DNA from: CAIWHR01 sp963734055
GTDB lineage: Bacteria > Pseudomonadota > Gammaproteobacteria > Burkholderiales > Casimicrobiaceae
NCBI GenBank assembly: GCA_963734055.1
Contig: CAVTFQ010000004.1
Span: 310,001 to 374,000, forward strand
Length of the DNA: 64,000 nt
Direction of reading: 5' to 3'
The notes under the pieces were generated by a model, which did not search any database, was not told the DNA's origin, and saw nothing but the letters and a program-made list of their open reading frames with translations. A program made the position numbers and the translations under genes. Positions 8,818 to 19,950 of this stretch are shown piece by piece (the stretch's first letter is position 1; each line of letters starts with the position of its first letter).

Positions 8818-9198
8818 ATGAAGATTCGACGCTTCGTTGCATTGATCGTGCTGCCGGCCGCCTGTCTGCTCGGCGGTCCGAACTCCGTTTCGGCCCAGGG
8901 CGCACAGCAGGCGTGCGCCCCCGACATCGCACAGTTCTGCGTGGGCATCCCGCAAGGGGGCGGCAAGATCGCGCAATGCCTGCGCGCGAACGAGCCGAAG
9001 CTGTCGCCGGCGTGCCGCCAAGGGATGATGCAGATGGCCGGAATGATGAAAGAGGTGGTGCAAGCCTGTGAGGATGACATGCACCGCTTCTGCGCCGGCG
9101 CCGCGCCGGGCACGGCGAAGGAATGTCTGCGCGCCAACTTCCGCGAGCTGTCGATGCCGTGCAAGCGCGAGTTGTTCGAGGCGAAGAAGGCGATGTAA
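8818..9198 (+). CDS. Exported cysteine-rich repeat protein (Golgi GLG1-type Cys-rich repeat)
   Basis: A 126-residue protein with a signal peptide (MKIRRFVALIVLPAACLLGG, then SVSAQG). The mature part carries two copies of a roughly 50-residue repeat with the order C-x3-DIAQFC ... IAQCLRANEPKLSPAC and C-x3-DMHRFC ... KECLRANFRELSMPC. This C...C...CL...L..C spacing is the cysteine-rich repeat first named in the eukaryotic Golgi protein GLG1 and common in small proteobacterial exported proteins. The cysteines probably form disulfides in the periplasm; no activity is known. The start follows GGAGCC; an upstream GTG would add 26 residues. It is 3 bp ahead of the barrel gene and surely cotranscribed. 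Confidence 0.82.
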   Translation: MKIRRFVALIVLPAACLLGGPNSVSAQGAQQACAPDIAQFCVGIPQGGGKIAQCLRANEPKLSPACRQGMMQMAGMMKEVVQACEDDMHRFCAGAAPGTAKECLRANFRELSMPCKRELFEAKKAM

Positions 9199-9201
9199 TT
9201 C

Positions 9202-10014
9202 ATGAAACCCCATTCCGCATGGGCGTCGTCGATTGTCTTCGCCCTCGGTGCGCTCGGCGCCACGCCGGCGCGCGCCGAGCTGTCCGCCGAGGAGCTCGCC
9301 AAGATCGCGCAGAACCCCGTCGGCAACATGATCAGCGTGCCGTTCCAGAACAACACCAACTTCAACTTCGGCCCGGAGAAGGGCACGCAGAACATCCTCA
9401 ACATCCAGCCCGTGCTCCCGATCGAGCTGGACAAGGACTGGAACATCATCACGCGGACGATCCTGCCGGTGATCTCGCAGCCCTCGCTCGGTGCGGGCGA
9501 CAGCCGTACCAACGGCATCGGCGACCTGCAGCTGAGCGCGTTCCTCTCGCCCGCCAATCCGGGCCACTGGATCTGGGGCGCTGGCGCGATCGTCCAGGCG
9601 CCCACGCACAGCGACGACCTCGGCAATGACCACTGGGGGCTCGGGCCCACGTTCGTCGTGCTGCACCTCGACAAGGGTGATCCGTGGGTCTATGGCGTGC
9701 TCGTCAACAACGTCTGGTCGACCGGCTCGGGCAACGACTCGCCGTCGTACAACAACGGGCTGATCCAGCCATTCATCAACTACAACCTGCCGGATGGGAT
9801 GTACTTCACGACCGCGCCGATTCTCACCGTCGACTGGAAGGCCTCCGGCGGTCAGCAGTGGACCGTGCCGCTCGGCGGCGGCGTGGGCAAGATCTTCCAT
9901 TTCGGGAAGCTGCCGGTGAACACGCAGATCTCCGCGTACTACAACGTCGCGCGGCCCGACAGCGCGGCCAACTGGCAGCTCCGCGCGCAGGTGCAGCTCA
10001 TGTTTCCGAAGTGA
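9202..10014 (+). CDS. Outer-membrane beta-barrel protein (phenol-degradation MetA / 'neuromedin U' annotation type)
   Basis: A 270-residue exported protein. The signal peptide ends ATPARAE. The body has many short alternating strands rich in Asn, Trp, Tyr and Gly, for example MISVPFQNNTNFNFGPEKGT, WNIITRTILPVIS, GIGDLQLSAFLSP and WKASGGQQWTVPLGGGVGK, ending LRAQVQLMFPK with the C-terminal hydrophobic/aromatic strand expected of an outer-membrane barrel. This matches a family often annotated as transporter or neuromedin U by mistake. The ligand is unknown. It lies 3 bp after the Cys-rich gene, and its stop overlaps the GTG of the phosphatase gene, so the three may be translated as a unit. Confidence 0.8.
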   Translation: MKPHSAWASSIVFALGALGATPARAELSAEELAKIAQNPVGNMISVPFQNNTNFNFGPEKGTQNILNIQPVLPIELDKDWNIITRTILPVISQPSLGAGDSRTNGIGDLQLSAFLSPANPGHWIWGAGAIVQAPTHSDDLGNDHWGLGPTFVVLHLDKGDPWVYGVLVNNVWSTGSGNDSPSYNNGLIQPFINYNLPDGMYFTTAPILTVDWKASGGQQWTVPLGGGVGKIFHFGKLPVNTQISAYYNVARPDSAANWQLRAQVQLMFPK

Positions 10015-10646
10015 CGGTTGCCGGCGGCCGCCGGAGCGTGGCCATCTTCGATGTCGGCGGCGTGCTGCTCGAGTGGAATCCGCGGCACCTCTATCGCAAG
10101 CTCTTCGGCGGCGACGAGACCGCGATGGAGCACTTTCTCGCAACGGTCTGCACGAAGGAGTGGAACGAGCGGCAGGACGCCGGCCGCACGTTCGCCGAGG
10201 CGACGCGCGAGCTCATGCCGCAGCACGCCGACAAGCTCGAGCTCATCGAAGCGTGGGAGCGGCGGTTCGGCGAGATGATCCCGGGCGCGATCGAAGGCAC
10301 CGTGGCGGTGGTCGCCGAGCTCAGGGAACGGGGCGTTCCGCTCTACTCCATCACGAACTTTTCGGCCGAGACGTTTCCGCCGCAGCGTGAGCGCTTCGAT
10401 TTCCTGTCGTGGTTCGACGGTATCGTCGTGTCCGGCGTCGAGCGGGTGTTGAAGCCCGATAGGGAGATCTTCCGGATCCTGCTCCATCGCTACGCCGTCC
10501 CGCCGGAGTCGGCCGTGTTCATCGACGACGTTGCCGCCAACGCGGCCGCGGCCACGGAGCTCGGCATCCACGGTATCCACTTCCGCACGCCCGGACAGCT
10601 GCGCGAGGAACTGGTCGCGGTCGGCCTCCTCCCCGAAGCGACCTGA
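10011..10646 (+). CDS. HAD-superfamily hydrolase, YihX-like phosphatase
   Basis: A 211-residue cytosolic enzyme. Motif I reads AIFDVGGVLLEWNP: the nucleophile Asp is present and the second Asp is replaced by Gly, as in the YihX-like branch (DxGxV). YSITNFSAET supplies motif II (Thr), VLKPDREIF motif III (Lys) and AVFIDDVAANAAAA motif IV (Asp pair). The helical cap lies between residues 15 and 85. Relatives remove phosphate from small sugars such as glucose-1-phosphate; the substrate is not certain. The GTG start overlaps the preceding stop as GTGA, implying translational coupling to an outer-membrane protein that has no obvious link to it. Confidence 0.85.
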   Translation: MTVAGGRRSVAIFDVGGVLLEWNPRHLYRKLFGGDETAMEHFLATVCTKEWNERQDAGRTFAEATRELMPQHADKLELIEAWERRFGEMIPGAIEGTVAVVAELRERGVPLYSITNFSAETFPPQRERFDFLSWFDGIVVSGVERVLKPDREIFRILLHRYAVPPESAVFIDDVAANAAAATELGIHGIHFRTPGQLREELVAVGLLPEAT

Positions 10647-10687
10647 GCGCGGCGCCCGGATCGAACCTGCTCCACGCGCCCCCTGCC

Positions 10688-11401
10688 ATGGCCACCGAGC
10701 TCCTGTTCAGGGACGACGCCTACCTGAAGACCGCGCAGGCGCGCGTCGTGCGCGCGGACGAGCACGGCATCCTGCTCGACCGCACGATCTTCTATCCGCT
10801 GGGGGGCGGCCAGCCCGGGGATACGGGCGCGCTCGTGCGGGCCGACGGCGAGCGCATCGCCATCGTCGACACCCGCAAGGGCGACACCCCCGACACCGTG
10901 CTCCACCTCCAGGCACCCTCCGCAAAGCGGCCCGCGATCGGGGAGATGCTCGCGCTCGAGGTCGACTGGCCGCGCCGCTACGCCCTGATGCGGCTCCACA
11001 CCGCGCTGCACGTGATGTCGTGCGTCGTCGTGGCGCCGGTCACCGGCGGCAACATCGCGCCCGACAAGGCCCGCCTCGATTTCGATATCGACATGAGCCT
11101 GCTCGACGCCGGCAACATCGAACGCGAAACCAATGCGCTGATCGCACGCGGCGTCGCGACGGAGACGGTCTGGATCACCGACGCGGAGCTCGATGCGCGG
11201 CCCGAGCTCGTGAAGACGATGAGCGTCGCGCCGCCGCGCGGCGCGGGACGCGTGCGGCTGCTCAGGATTCCGGGAATCGACCTGCAGCCCTGCGGTGGCA
11301 CGCACGTGGCCAACATCGCCGAGATCGGCCCTATCCGCGTCCTCAGGATCCGCAACGAAGGCCGGCGCAACCGGCGCGTGGAGATCGCGCTCGCCACCTG
11401 A
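10688..11401 (+). CDS. alaX: Alanyl-tRNA editing protein AlaX (long, AlaX-M type)
   Basis: A 237-residue free-standing homologue of the alanyl-tRNA synthetase editing domain. It hydrolyses mischarged Ser-tRNA(Ala) (and Gly-tRNA(Ala)) in trans. TIFYPLGGGQPGDTG near residue 40 is the GG-containing N-terminal motif that marks the M type; RLHTALHVM carries the HxxxH zinc ligands and DLQPCGGTHVANIAEIG the Cys and His ligands. All four zinc ligands are present, so an active enzyme is expected. It stands 41 bp after the HAD gene and ahead of the riboswitch-controlled thiC. Confidence 0.92.
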   Translation: MATELLFRDDAYLKTAQARVVRADEHGILLDRTIFYPLGGGQPGDTGALVRADGERIAIVDTRKGDTPDTVLHLQAPSAKRPAIGEMLALEVDWPRRYALMRLHTALHVMSCVVVAPVTGGNIAPDKARLDFDIDMSLLDAGNIERETNALIARGVATETVWITDAELDARPELVKTMSVAPPRGAGRVRLLRIPGIDLQPCGGTHVANIAEIGPIRVLRIRNEGRRNRRVEIALAT

Positions 11402-11464
11402 GCCCGCGCCGGTGACGCAGCAAGGGTTGCCCCGCTCCCACGATTGGCGTAACGTCGGGTCCGA

Positions 11465-11551
11465 CGCTAGGGGTCCTGCCGGCGATGACGGCCCGGCGGG
11501 TGAGAACACACCCTTGGTACCTGTGCGGACAATGCCGGCGCAGGGAAGCGT
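11465..11551 (+). promoter_or_regulatory. TPP riboswitch (THI element) of thiC
   Basis: Closing stem P1 pairs ACGCT (11465-11469) with AGCGT (11547-11551). GGGGT at 11471-11475 and the ACACCC stretch near 11507 match P2. P3 pairs 11476-11483 with 11494-11501 with one G-T wobble. TGAGAA follows P3 (the pyrimidine-binding side), and the second arm holds ACCTG and GGACAATGCCGGCGCAGGGA, close to the textbook pyrophosphate sensor. Relative to the usual pattern the P3 closing pair is C-G instead of G-C (CUGAGA reads GUGAGA), a paired change that keeps the fold. Bound TPP should switch thiC off, probably by hiding the GGAG before the ATG; no U-run terminator is seen. Confidence 0.95.
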
Positions 11552-11593
11552 GGACTCGCCTCTCCGCTCCCCGCGCCTCGCCCTGGAGCCTCC

Positions 11594-13477
<1,884 letters not shown>

Positions 13478-13504
13478 CGCATCGCGGCGACAGCCGAAGG
13501 AGCC

Positions 13505-14137
13505 GTGACGGTGGCGGACGCACGATCGCACTGGGACTCCGTCTACCGCGCGACGGCCGCCGACCAGGTGAGCTGGTACCGGCGGCACCTCGAGCGGTCG
13601 CTTGCCTTCATCGAGGCGGTCGCGCCTGACCGCGCCGCCGCGATCATCGACGTGGGCGGCGGCGAATCGACGCTGGTCGACGATCTCCTCGCGCGCGGCT
13701 ACCGCAACATCACGGTGCTCGACGTCGCGCCGTCGGCGATCGCCGGAGCGAAGGCCCGTCTCGGAGCTGCTGCGCGGCGCGTGCACTGGCTCCTCGCCGA
13801 CATCACGGAGGTCGAGCTGCCGGCGCAACGCTATGACGTCTGGCACGATCGCGCCGTGTTCCACTTCCTCACTCGCCCCGAGGATCGGGCTGCCTACGGT
13901 CGGCAGGCGCTGCGCGCGGTCGGGCCGCGCGGGCACGTGGTCGTCGCGACGTTCGGACCGGAGGGCCCGGACAAGTGCAGCGGCCTGCCGGTCGTGCGCT
14001 ATGACGTCAACCACCTGCACGACGAATTCGGCGCGGCCTTTCGGCTGATCGACTCCGCCACCGAGCTCCATCGGACGCCGACAGGCGTGGTCCAGCAGTT
14101 CACGTACTGTTTCTGCCGCGTCGACAAAGGTCCCTGA
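13505..14137 (+). CDS. Class I SAM-dependent methyltransferase, substrate unknown
   Basis: A 210-residue soluble protein. Motif I is AAIIDVGGGESTLVDDLL, the acidic end of strand 2 is ITVLDVAPSAI, and LLADITEVELP and VWHDRAVFHFLTRPEDRAAY fit motifs II and III. The N-terminus HWDSVYRATAADQVSWYRRH matches a group of short methyltransferases sometimes annotated as thiopurine or tellurite-resistance type, but the N-terminal WxxxW-like pattern does not settle the substrate. The start is a GTG 27 bp after thiC, so read-through from the riboswitch-controlled transcript is likely. No thiamine role is known for this family. Confidence 0.8.
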   Translation: MTVADARSHWDSVYRATAADQVSWYRRHLERSLAFIEAVAPDRAAAIIDVGGGESTLVDDLLARGYRNITVLDVAPSAIAGAKARLGAAARRVHWLLADITEVELPAQRYDVWHDRAVFHFLTRPEDRAAYGRQALRAVGPRGHVVVATFGPEGPDKCSGLPVVRYDVNHLHDEFGAAFRLIDSATELHRTPTGVVQQFTYCFCRVDKGP

Positions 14138-14215
14138 CGGCGCACCCGCGGTATATTCGCCGAGGCGCATATGGGCCGACTTGCGCAACCGCATGCACGT
14201 ATCACCGTCGGGCTA

Positions 14216-14245
14216 TTGACAGTCACGGGGCCCGGAAGTTAGGTT
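14216..14245 (+). promoter_or_regulatory. Candidate sigma-70 promoter for sorAB
   Basis: TTGACA (14216-14221) and TAGGTT (14240-14245) are separated by 18 bp, about 75 bp before the sorA ATG. The -35 box is perfect, the -10 box matches four of six. It lies in the 181-bp gap after the methyltransferase gene, which otherwise shows nothing recognisable. This is a sequence match only. Confidence 0.45.
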
Positions 14246-14318
14246 CGGCCGCAGTGCAGTCGTACGGCCCGAACCCACGTCCCGACAGAGGACGGACGTC
14301 CCACATTTCGGAGGAGTC

Positions 14319-15518
14319 ATGGATAGACGATCGTTCGTGCTGGCGACGGCCGGCAGCTCTGTGCTCACGCTCGGCTGGCGCAGCGCGCTCGCGGCGGGCC
14401 TTCCTGCCGGCGCGGTCGAGAGCGGCGCGCTCGTGGAGCTTCCGGGCAAGGTACCGCTGATCAAGCGGTCGTACCGTCCACCGAACTTCGAGACGCCGGT
14501 CGACCTTTTCGACTCGGCGATCACGCCAAATCGCGCGTTCTTCGTTCGCTGGCACCTGTCCGACATTCCGGTCGTCGATCCGGCGACGTGGCGGCTGTCC
14601 GTAGGCGGCCCGGCGGCGTCAAGCCCGGCAACGTACTCGCTCGACGAACTCAAGCGCGGCTTCGAGCAGGTCGAATTGGTCGCGGTATGCCAGTGCAGCG
14701 GCAACCGGCGCGGTCTCTCCGACCCGCACGTGCCCGGAGTCGAATGGGGCTACGGCGCCATGGGAAACGCGAAGTGGAAGGGCGTGCGACTGCGCGATGT
14801 GCTGAACAAGGCGGGGCTCAAGAAGGACGTCGTCGAGATCGCGTTCGACGGCGCCGACAAGGGCGCGGCCGCCGCCACTCCCGACTTCCACAAGAGCCTG
14901 CCGCCGTGGAAAGCGCTGGACGAGCACACGCTGCTTGCGTGGGAGATGAACGGCGAGCCGCTGCCGCATCTCAACGGGGCACCGCTCCGGGTGATCGTCC
15001 CCGGCTGGACGGCCACCTACTGGGTGAAGATGCTGACCTCGATCGAGGCGCTCGACAAGCCGATCAACACATTCTGGATGAATCCCGCGTACCGCGTGCC
15101 GAAGGGCAAGTTCGCCTTCGCCGACCGCTTTCTCACGCAGGAGAACGACGCCTCCACTCCGATCACGCAGATGGTCGTCAACTCGCTCATCACGAACATC
15201 AAGGATGGTCAGCGGGTCGGTGTGGGACAGGATATCGACGTACGCGGCGTCGCGTGGGACGGAGGCTACGGCATCCACGATGTCGCCGTTTCCGCCGATG
15301 GCGGCCAGACATGGTATGCGGCAGCGCTCGGCCAGGATCTGGGACCGTTCTCGTTCCGGACCTGGAGCTACCGCTTCCGGGCCGCCAAGGCCGGCGACTA
15401 CCCGGTCATGGCGCGCGCCACCAATCGCCAGGGCTCGACGCAGACCGCCGATCTCATCTTCAATCCGGCGGGCTACCACAACAACGTGATGCAGCGGATC
15501 GTGCTGGTCGCCGCGTGA
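14319..15518 (+). CDS. sorA: Sulfite dehydrogenase, molybdopterin subunit (SorA-like)
   Basis: A 399-residue periplasmic molybdoenzyme. The N-terminus MDRRSFVLATAGSSVLTLG has a twin-arginine pattern (RRSFVL), as expected for an exported folded cofactor protein. The sulfite-oxidase fold is visible: TPNRAFFVRWHLSDIP, then LVAVCQCSGNRRGL with the molybdenum-ligand Cys and the Arg after it, GAMGNAKWKGVRLRDVL, and LPHLNGAPLRVIVPGW. The C-terminal dimerisation domain carries GYGIHDVAVSADGGQTW. It oxidises sulfite to sulfate and hands electrons to the c-type cytochrome encoded 20 bp downstream. A more general sulfite-oxidase-like activity on other substrates cannot be excluded. Preceded by GGAGG. 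Confidence 0.9.
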   Translation: MDRRSFVLATAGSSVLTLGWRSALAAGLPAGAVESGALVELPGKVPLIKRSYRPPNFETPVDLFDSAITPNRAFFVRWHLSDIPVVDPATWRLSVGGPAASSPATYSLDELKRGFEQVELVAVCQCSGNRRGLSDPHVPGVEWGYGAMGNAKWKGVRLRDVLNKAGLKKDVVEIAFDGADKGAAAATPDFHKSLPPWKALDEHTLLAWEMNGEPLPHLNGAPLRVIVPGWTATYWVKMLTSIEALDKPINTFWMNPAYRVPKGKFAFADRFLTQENDASTPITQMVVNSLITNIKDGQRVGVGQDIDVRGVAWDGGYGIHDVAVSADGGQTWYAAALGQDLGPFSFRTWSYRFRAAKAGDYPVMARATNRQGSTQTADLIFNPAGYHNNVMQRIVLVAA

Positions 15519-15538
15519 TGCGCTCCAGGAGACCTTCC

Positions 15539-15835
15539 ATGAAAGCCACGCTCGTGTTCTGCGCCGCCGCGGTCGCGGCGTCCGTTGCGTACGCTCAGGA
15601 ATCCAAGATCGAGCTGAAGCCCGGCCCGGGGCGCGAGCTGGTCATGGGTTACTGCGTCATGTGCCACAGCGTCGACTACGTCCAGGGCAACTCGCCGTTC
15701 ATGACCCGCCAGGTGTGGGAGGCCGAGGTCAACAAGATGATGAAGGCCTACGGCGCGCAGATCCCGCCCGCGGACGTCCCGAAAGTCGTCGACTACCTGA
15801 CGACGAACTACGGCGTCGCCGCGCCGCCCAAGTAG
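15539..15835 (+). CDS. sorB: Sulfite dehydrogenase cytochrome c subunit (SorB-like)
   Basis: A 98-residue monoheme cytochrome. The signal peptide MKATLVFCAAAVAASVAYAQ is followed by a short mature protein with the heme site GYCVMCHSVDY (CxxCH), a following conserved segment NSPFMTRQVWEAEVNKMMKA, and PPADVPKVVDYLTTNYG, where the region around M47-M59 can supply the axial methionine. Size and order match SorB of the periplasmic sulfite dehydrogenase, taking electrons from SorA and passing them to the respiratory chain. The start has AGGAGA upstream. The next gene begins 17 bp later. Confidence 0.9.
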   Translation: MKATLVFCAAAVAASVAYAQESKIELKPGPGRELVMGYCVMCHSVDYVQGNSPFMTRQVWEAEVNKMMKAYGAQIPPADVPKVVDYLTTNYGVAAPPK

Positions 15836-15852
15836 CGGGGCGCACGGCGGCG

Positions 15853-16206
15853 ATGGCCGACAGCCTGGCCGACCTGCAGCGCGCGGTCGAGGCCTTCGCC
15901 GCCGAGCGCGACTGGGGACAGTTCCACACGCCGAAGAACCTCGCGATGGGCGTCGCCATCGAGGCGGCGGAGCTGATGGAGCACTTCCTGTGGAGCAGCG
16001 GCGCCGAATCCGCCAAGCCGGACGCGGCACGCAAGGCGCTGATCGCCCAGGAGATGGGCGACGTGCTGATCTACCTCGTCAGGCTCTCCGAGGTGCTCGA
16101 CATCGATCTCGTCGCCGCGGCGATCGACAAGCTCGCCGTCAATCGAGAGAAGTACCCGGTCGAGAAAGCCAAGGGCCGCGCGACCAAGTACCTGGATCTC
16201 GAGTAG
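15853..16206 (+). CDS. MazG-like nucleotide pyrophosphohydrolase
   Basis: A 117-residue all-alpha NTP pyrophosphatase. The metal-binding helices read MGVAIEAAELMEHFLW (ExxE) and EMGDVLIYLVRLSEVL (ExxD), the four acidic ligands of the MazG/dCTPase fold. KYPVEKAKGRATKY near the end is typical for the short bacterial form similar to mammalian DCTPP1. It is likely to clear non-canonical or surplus dNTPs. It follows sorB by 17 bp without a functional connection. The duplicated repeat begins 22 bp downstream. Confidence 0.88.
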   Translation: MADSLADLQRAVEAFAAERDWGQFHTPKNLAMGVAIEAAELMEHFLWSSGAESAKPDAARKALIAQEMGDVLIYLVRLSEVLDIDLVAAAIDKLAVNREKYPVEKAKGRATKYLDLE

Positions 16207-16228
16207 GCGCCGGACGCCTGCCGGGGGG

Positions 16229-16454
16229 GCAAATTGTTGCGCGGCGCCGTCGGCCGCCTGCGGCCTCGGCCTCCGCACGGGCCGTGGCGCGCCATCGATG
16301 CGCTGTCGGCCTCGTGCTCCGACTCGCCCGAGTCGCATCCCCGCGCGATGAAGCCGCGCGGGGCCCCTGCACCCAGGCTCGCGTCGCTACCCGTGACTGC
16401 TCGCTCCCCCTCGGCGCTCCGCGCCTAGGGGCCCCGGCTCGCCACTCGCGCCGC
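16229..16454 (-). repeat. Structured intergenic repeat, copy 1 (226 bp)
   Basis: This copy and the one at 16473-16698 repeat each other at an offset of exactly 244 bp. Over 16246-16454 (209 bp) I count only four substitutions; the first 17 bp are more diverged. Contained in it is a perfect 9-bp stem (16339-16347 with 16355-16363, 7-base loop) and a second small stem made of GACTC/GAGTC. Sense orientation is given as minus because that is the reading direction of amrS, whose 3' end copy 2 overlaps. The last 30 bp of this copy match the final ten codons and stop of amrS. Confidence 0.9.
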
Positions 16455-16472
16455 GGCCTCCGCACATTCGGT

Positions 16473-16668
16473 GCAAATCGTCGCGCCGTGCCGTCGGCCG
16501 CCTGCGGCCTCGGCCTCCGCACGGGCCGTGGCGCGCCATCGATGCGCTGTCGGCCTCGTGCTCCGACTCGCCCGAGTCGCATCCCCGCGCGATGAAGCCG
16601 CACGGGGCCCCTGCTCCCAGGCTCGCGTCGCTACTCGTGACTGCTCGCTCCCCCTCGGCGCTCCGCGC

Positions 16669-16698
<30 letters not shown>
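16473..16698 (-). repeat. Structured intergenic repeat, copy 2 (226 bp), overlapping the amrS stop
   Basis: Second tandem copy. Its last 30 bp (16669-16698) encode the final nine residues and stop of amrS. The 9-bp hairpin seen in copy 1 has one mismatched pair here. A related, diverged copy of the middle part (16536-16633) is found at 41038-41130 downstream of the SulP gene. The 462 bp between the convergent mazG-like and amrS genes hold only these repeats and an 18-bp spacer. Confidence 0.9.
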
Positions 16699-17756
<1,058 letters not shown>

Positions 17757-17760
<4 letters not shown>

Positions 17761-18332
17761 GCCCGCAGATCCTCCGTCTCGAAGTCGCTCTCCGTCCATT
17801 TGATCACCGTGTAGCGGGCGACCTTCAGCGCCGTCGCGCGCACGTCGGCCGCCAATCCGGCCTTCTGCTTCAGCGCCGCGAGGAACGCGCGCGGCTCGGG
17901 CAGCGACTCCCAGACCTGCGGCAGGAACGTTGCGCGCTGACGACCGTACTGCAGCACGACGCCATCGACGCCGGGTCGAAGCTGCCGCAGCAGGTGTTCC
18001 TCGTCGTCGAATGCGACCGGCACGTGCGCGGACAGGAGCGACACCTCCACCGAGATCGTCGCGAACTCGCGTGCCGCGAGCGGCGGGAATCGGGGATCGC
18101 CAAACGCCGCAGCGACCGCGTTCGAGCGGACGTCGAGGGCGAGCTTGCGCCGGGGCTCGAGGGAGCCGACGCACCCGCGGAGTTCCGTGTCCCGTCGCAG
18201 CGTGACGAATGTCGCGCCGGGCTCGTCGAGCGCGACGTGATCCACGCCGTTCGCGACGTCCAGTCCGAACTCGGCGCCGATCGCCCCGCGCGCAATCGCG
18301 AGCAGCGCCTGCCCGAGCTCACGATCCGGCAC
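17757..18332 (-). CDS. amrA: AmmeMemoRadiSam system protein A (AmrA, AMMECR1 fold)
   Basis: A 191-residue homologue of human AMMECR1. The characteristic block TFVTLRRDTELRGCVGSLEP (about residues 40-60) includes the conserved LRGCxG sequence, and FPPLAAREFATISVEVSLLS follows. The centre VDGVVLQYGRQRATFLPQVW also matches the family. The function is unknown, though it is always encoded with AmrB and AmrS, which it overlaps here on both sides (14 bp with amrB, 4 bp with amrS). Confidence 0.93.
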
Positions 18333-19137
18333 GGGAGCCTCTCTCGGCGAACGCGAATGCGGCGTAGCCGACGACGCGCGAGCGGTCGCCGGCCGTGTCG
18401 CCCGAATTGCGCAGGTCGAGCAGCTCGGGCACGAGCCCGTGCCGTCGCGCGCACAGCGCGAGACCGTTGATCGGCGTCGCGCCGCACGCCTGCTCGTGAT
18501 CGAGCGACGGGGAGAGCGCCAGGATCCCGTCGGCGCTGCCGCGGTCGATCGTCTGCGCTTCGGCGTAGCGGTGGTAGTGCGACAGGTCGGAGCTCACGAG
18601 GATCAGCGTCTCCGGGCCGCCCCACAACCGATCGATCACGTCGGCGACCTCGTCGGGCGTGGCCGCGCCGACCGCGAACGGCACGATGCGGAAATCGTCG
18701 AGCACGGCCTGCAGGAAAGGCAGCTGAACCTCGAGCGAGTGCTCGAGCGCGTGCGCGGCGTCGTCCTCGATCACCTGCGGCAGCGCGAGCGCGAGCGCGG
18801 CGGCCTTGCGGTCGATCTCGACCTCGCCAAGTGGCGTCGCGAACGCGCGGGCCGACGGCAGCGCGAGGCCGCGGACGGCCACGCGGTGGGTCGGACCCAG
18901 GATCACCACGCGACGAATCGTCGCATGCGAACCGGCGAGCCGCGCGTAGGCCGCGGCCGCGATCGGGCCCGAATACACGTAGCCGGCGTGCGGGACGATC
19001 AGCGCCTTCGGCCGCGCGCCGCCGGCGTGCGGCCGCGTCGCGGCCGCGACGAGACACTCGCGAACGCTCGCCGCCAGCGCGGCGGGAACCCCGGGATAGA
19101 ACATGCCAGCCACGGCGGCCGGCCTCACGTCGCGCAT
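18319..19137 (-). CDS. amrB: AmmeMemoRadiSam system protein B (AmrB, MEMO1 fold)
   Basis: A 272-residue homologue of human MEMO1, an extradiol-dioxygenase-like fold. It begins MRDVRPAAVAGMFYPGVPAA and carries IVPHAGYVYSGPIAA, ILGPTHRV, HSLEVQLPFLQ and LVSSDLSHYH, which contain the conserved histidines and Asp of the putative metal pocket. First gene of the three-gene amr operon on the minus strand. The start was placed at the ATG before RDVRPAA, the usual family start; the longer frame adds 47 unlikely residues. The 156 bp upstream, up to the LysE gene, hold no recognisable feature. Confidence 0.93.
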   Translation of the reverse strand: MRDVRPAAVAGMFYPGVPAALAASVRECLVAAATRPHAGGARPKALIVPHAGYVYSGPIAAAAYARLAGSHATIRRVVILGPTHRVAVRGLALPSARAFATPLGEVEIDRKAAALALALPQVIEDDAAHALEHSLEVQLPFLQAVLDDFRIVPFAVGAATPDEVADVIDRLWGGPETLILVSSDLSHYHRYAEAQTIDRGSADGILALSPSLDHEQACGATPINGLALCARRHGLVPELLDLRNSGDTAGDRSRVVGYAAFAFAERGSRAGS

Positions 19138-19293
19138 CCGACACCTCTCACAGTCGGAAGCTCGTGCACGGCCGGGGGGCCCGGCCGCGACGCACCTTGT
19201 TGCCCCCTGGGCCCGCCAAGCGGGATCCGTCGGAGGCGCTCGAGAAACCATTGTTGGGCCTCGCGGCCGGCAAATCAATGCCGGGCGGGCGGG

Positions 19294-19923
19294 TCACCCG
19301 CGCTCGGCGAACGCGAGGCGGACCCCGAGAGCGATGAACAGCGCTCCAACAGAGCGATGGAGCCACCTCGCCGCGGACGACCGCGCCGTCAGCCTTCGCC
19401 CGAGATTGCCGGCCGACCAGGCGACCAGCAGGTTCCACAGCGTGCCGTTGACGTTGAAGATCGCCCCCAACGCCAGGAAGGCCGCCGCCTTGCTCGGCGC
19501 ACCGGCGTCGATGAACTGCGGCAGGAAAGCGAGGAAGAACAGCGCGACCTTCGGGTTCAGCACGTTGGTCACGAAGCCCTGCACGAAGACACGGCCGAGC
19601 GATGCGCGTTGGAGCGGTGTTCCGGTTCCCGCGGTCGGGCCTGCGGCCAACAGCGCTAATCCGAGATAGACGAGGTAGGCGGCGCCGATCCACTTGACCA
19701 GCGCGAACGCGGTCGCCGACGTCGCGAGGATCGCGGACAGGCCGAGCGCCGCGGCCAGCGTGTGCACGATGCATCCGGTGCCGATCCCCATCGCGGCGAC
19801 CGCGCCCGCGCGCGCGCCCTGGGTCGTGCCGCGCGCGACGATGTAGAGCGTGTCGGCGCCGGGCGTGACATTGAGCAGCAGCCCGGACAGCACGAAGAGC
19901 CCGAGGTTGTGGATGCCGTCCAT
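19294..19923 (-). CDS. LysE/RhtB-family amino-acid or small-metabolite exporter
   Basis: A 209-residue inner-membrane protein with about six hydrophobic helices. LLLNVTPGADTLYIVARGTT near residue 16 is the family signature (TPGPD-like), with AGAVAAMGIGTGCIVHTLAA following, then FVQGFVTNVLNPKVALFFLA, the second conserved block with NPK. Members pump out lysine, homoserine, threonine or other metabolites. The substrate is not known. It lies 28 bp after the NYN-domain gene in the same direction and could share its transcript. Confidence 0.88.
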   Translation of the reverse strand: MDGIHNLGLFVLSGLLLNVTPGADTLYIVARGTTQGARAGAVAAMGIGTGCIVHTLAAALGLSAILATSATAFALVKWIGAAYLVYLGLALLAAGPTAGTGTPLQRASLGRVFVQGFVTNVLNPKVALFFLAFLPQFIDAGAPSKAAAFLALGAIFNVNGTLWNLLVAWSAGNLGRRLTARSSAARWLHRSVGALFIALGVRLAFAERG

Positions 19924-19950
19924 GCCTGTGCGGCGCGACCTGGCGCGTGC

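Noticed and set aside
16234..16595. Short open frames in the 16.2-16.7 kb repeats
   Set aside because: They appear in both tandem copies in different frames, without ribosome sites or protein-like composition; the region is better explained as repeat.
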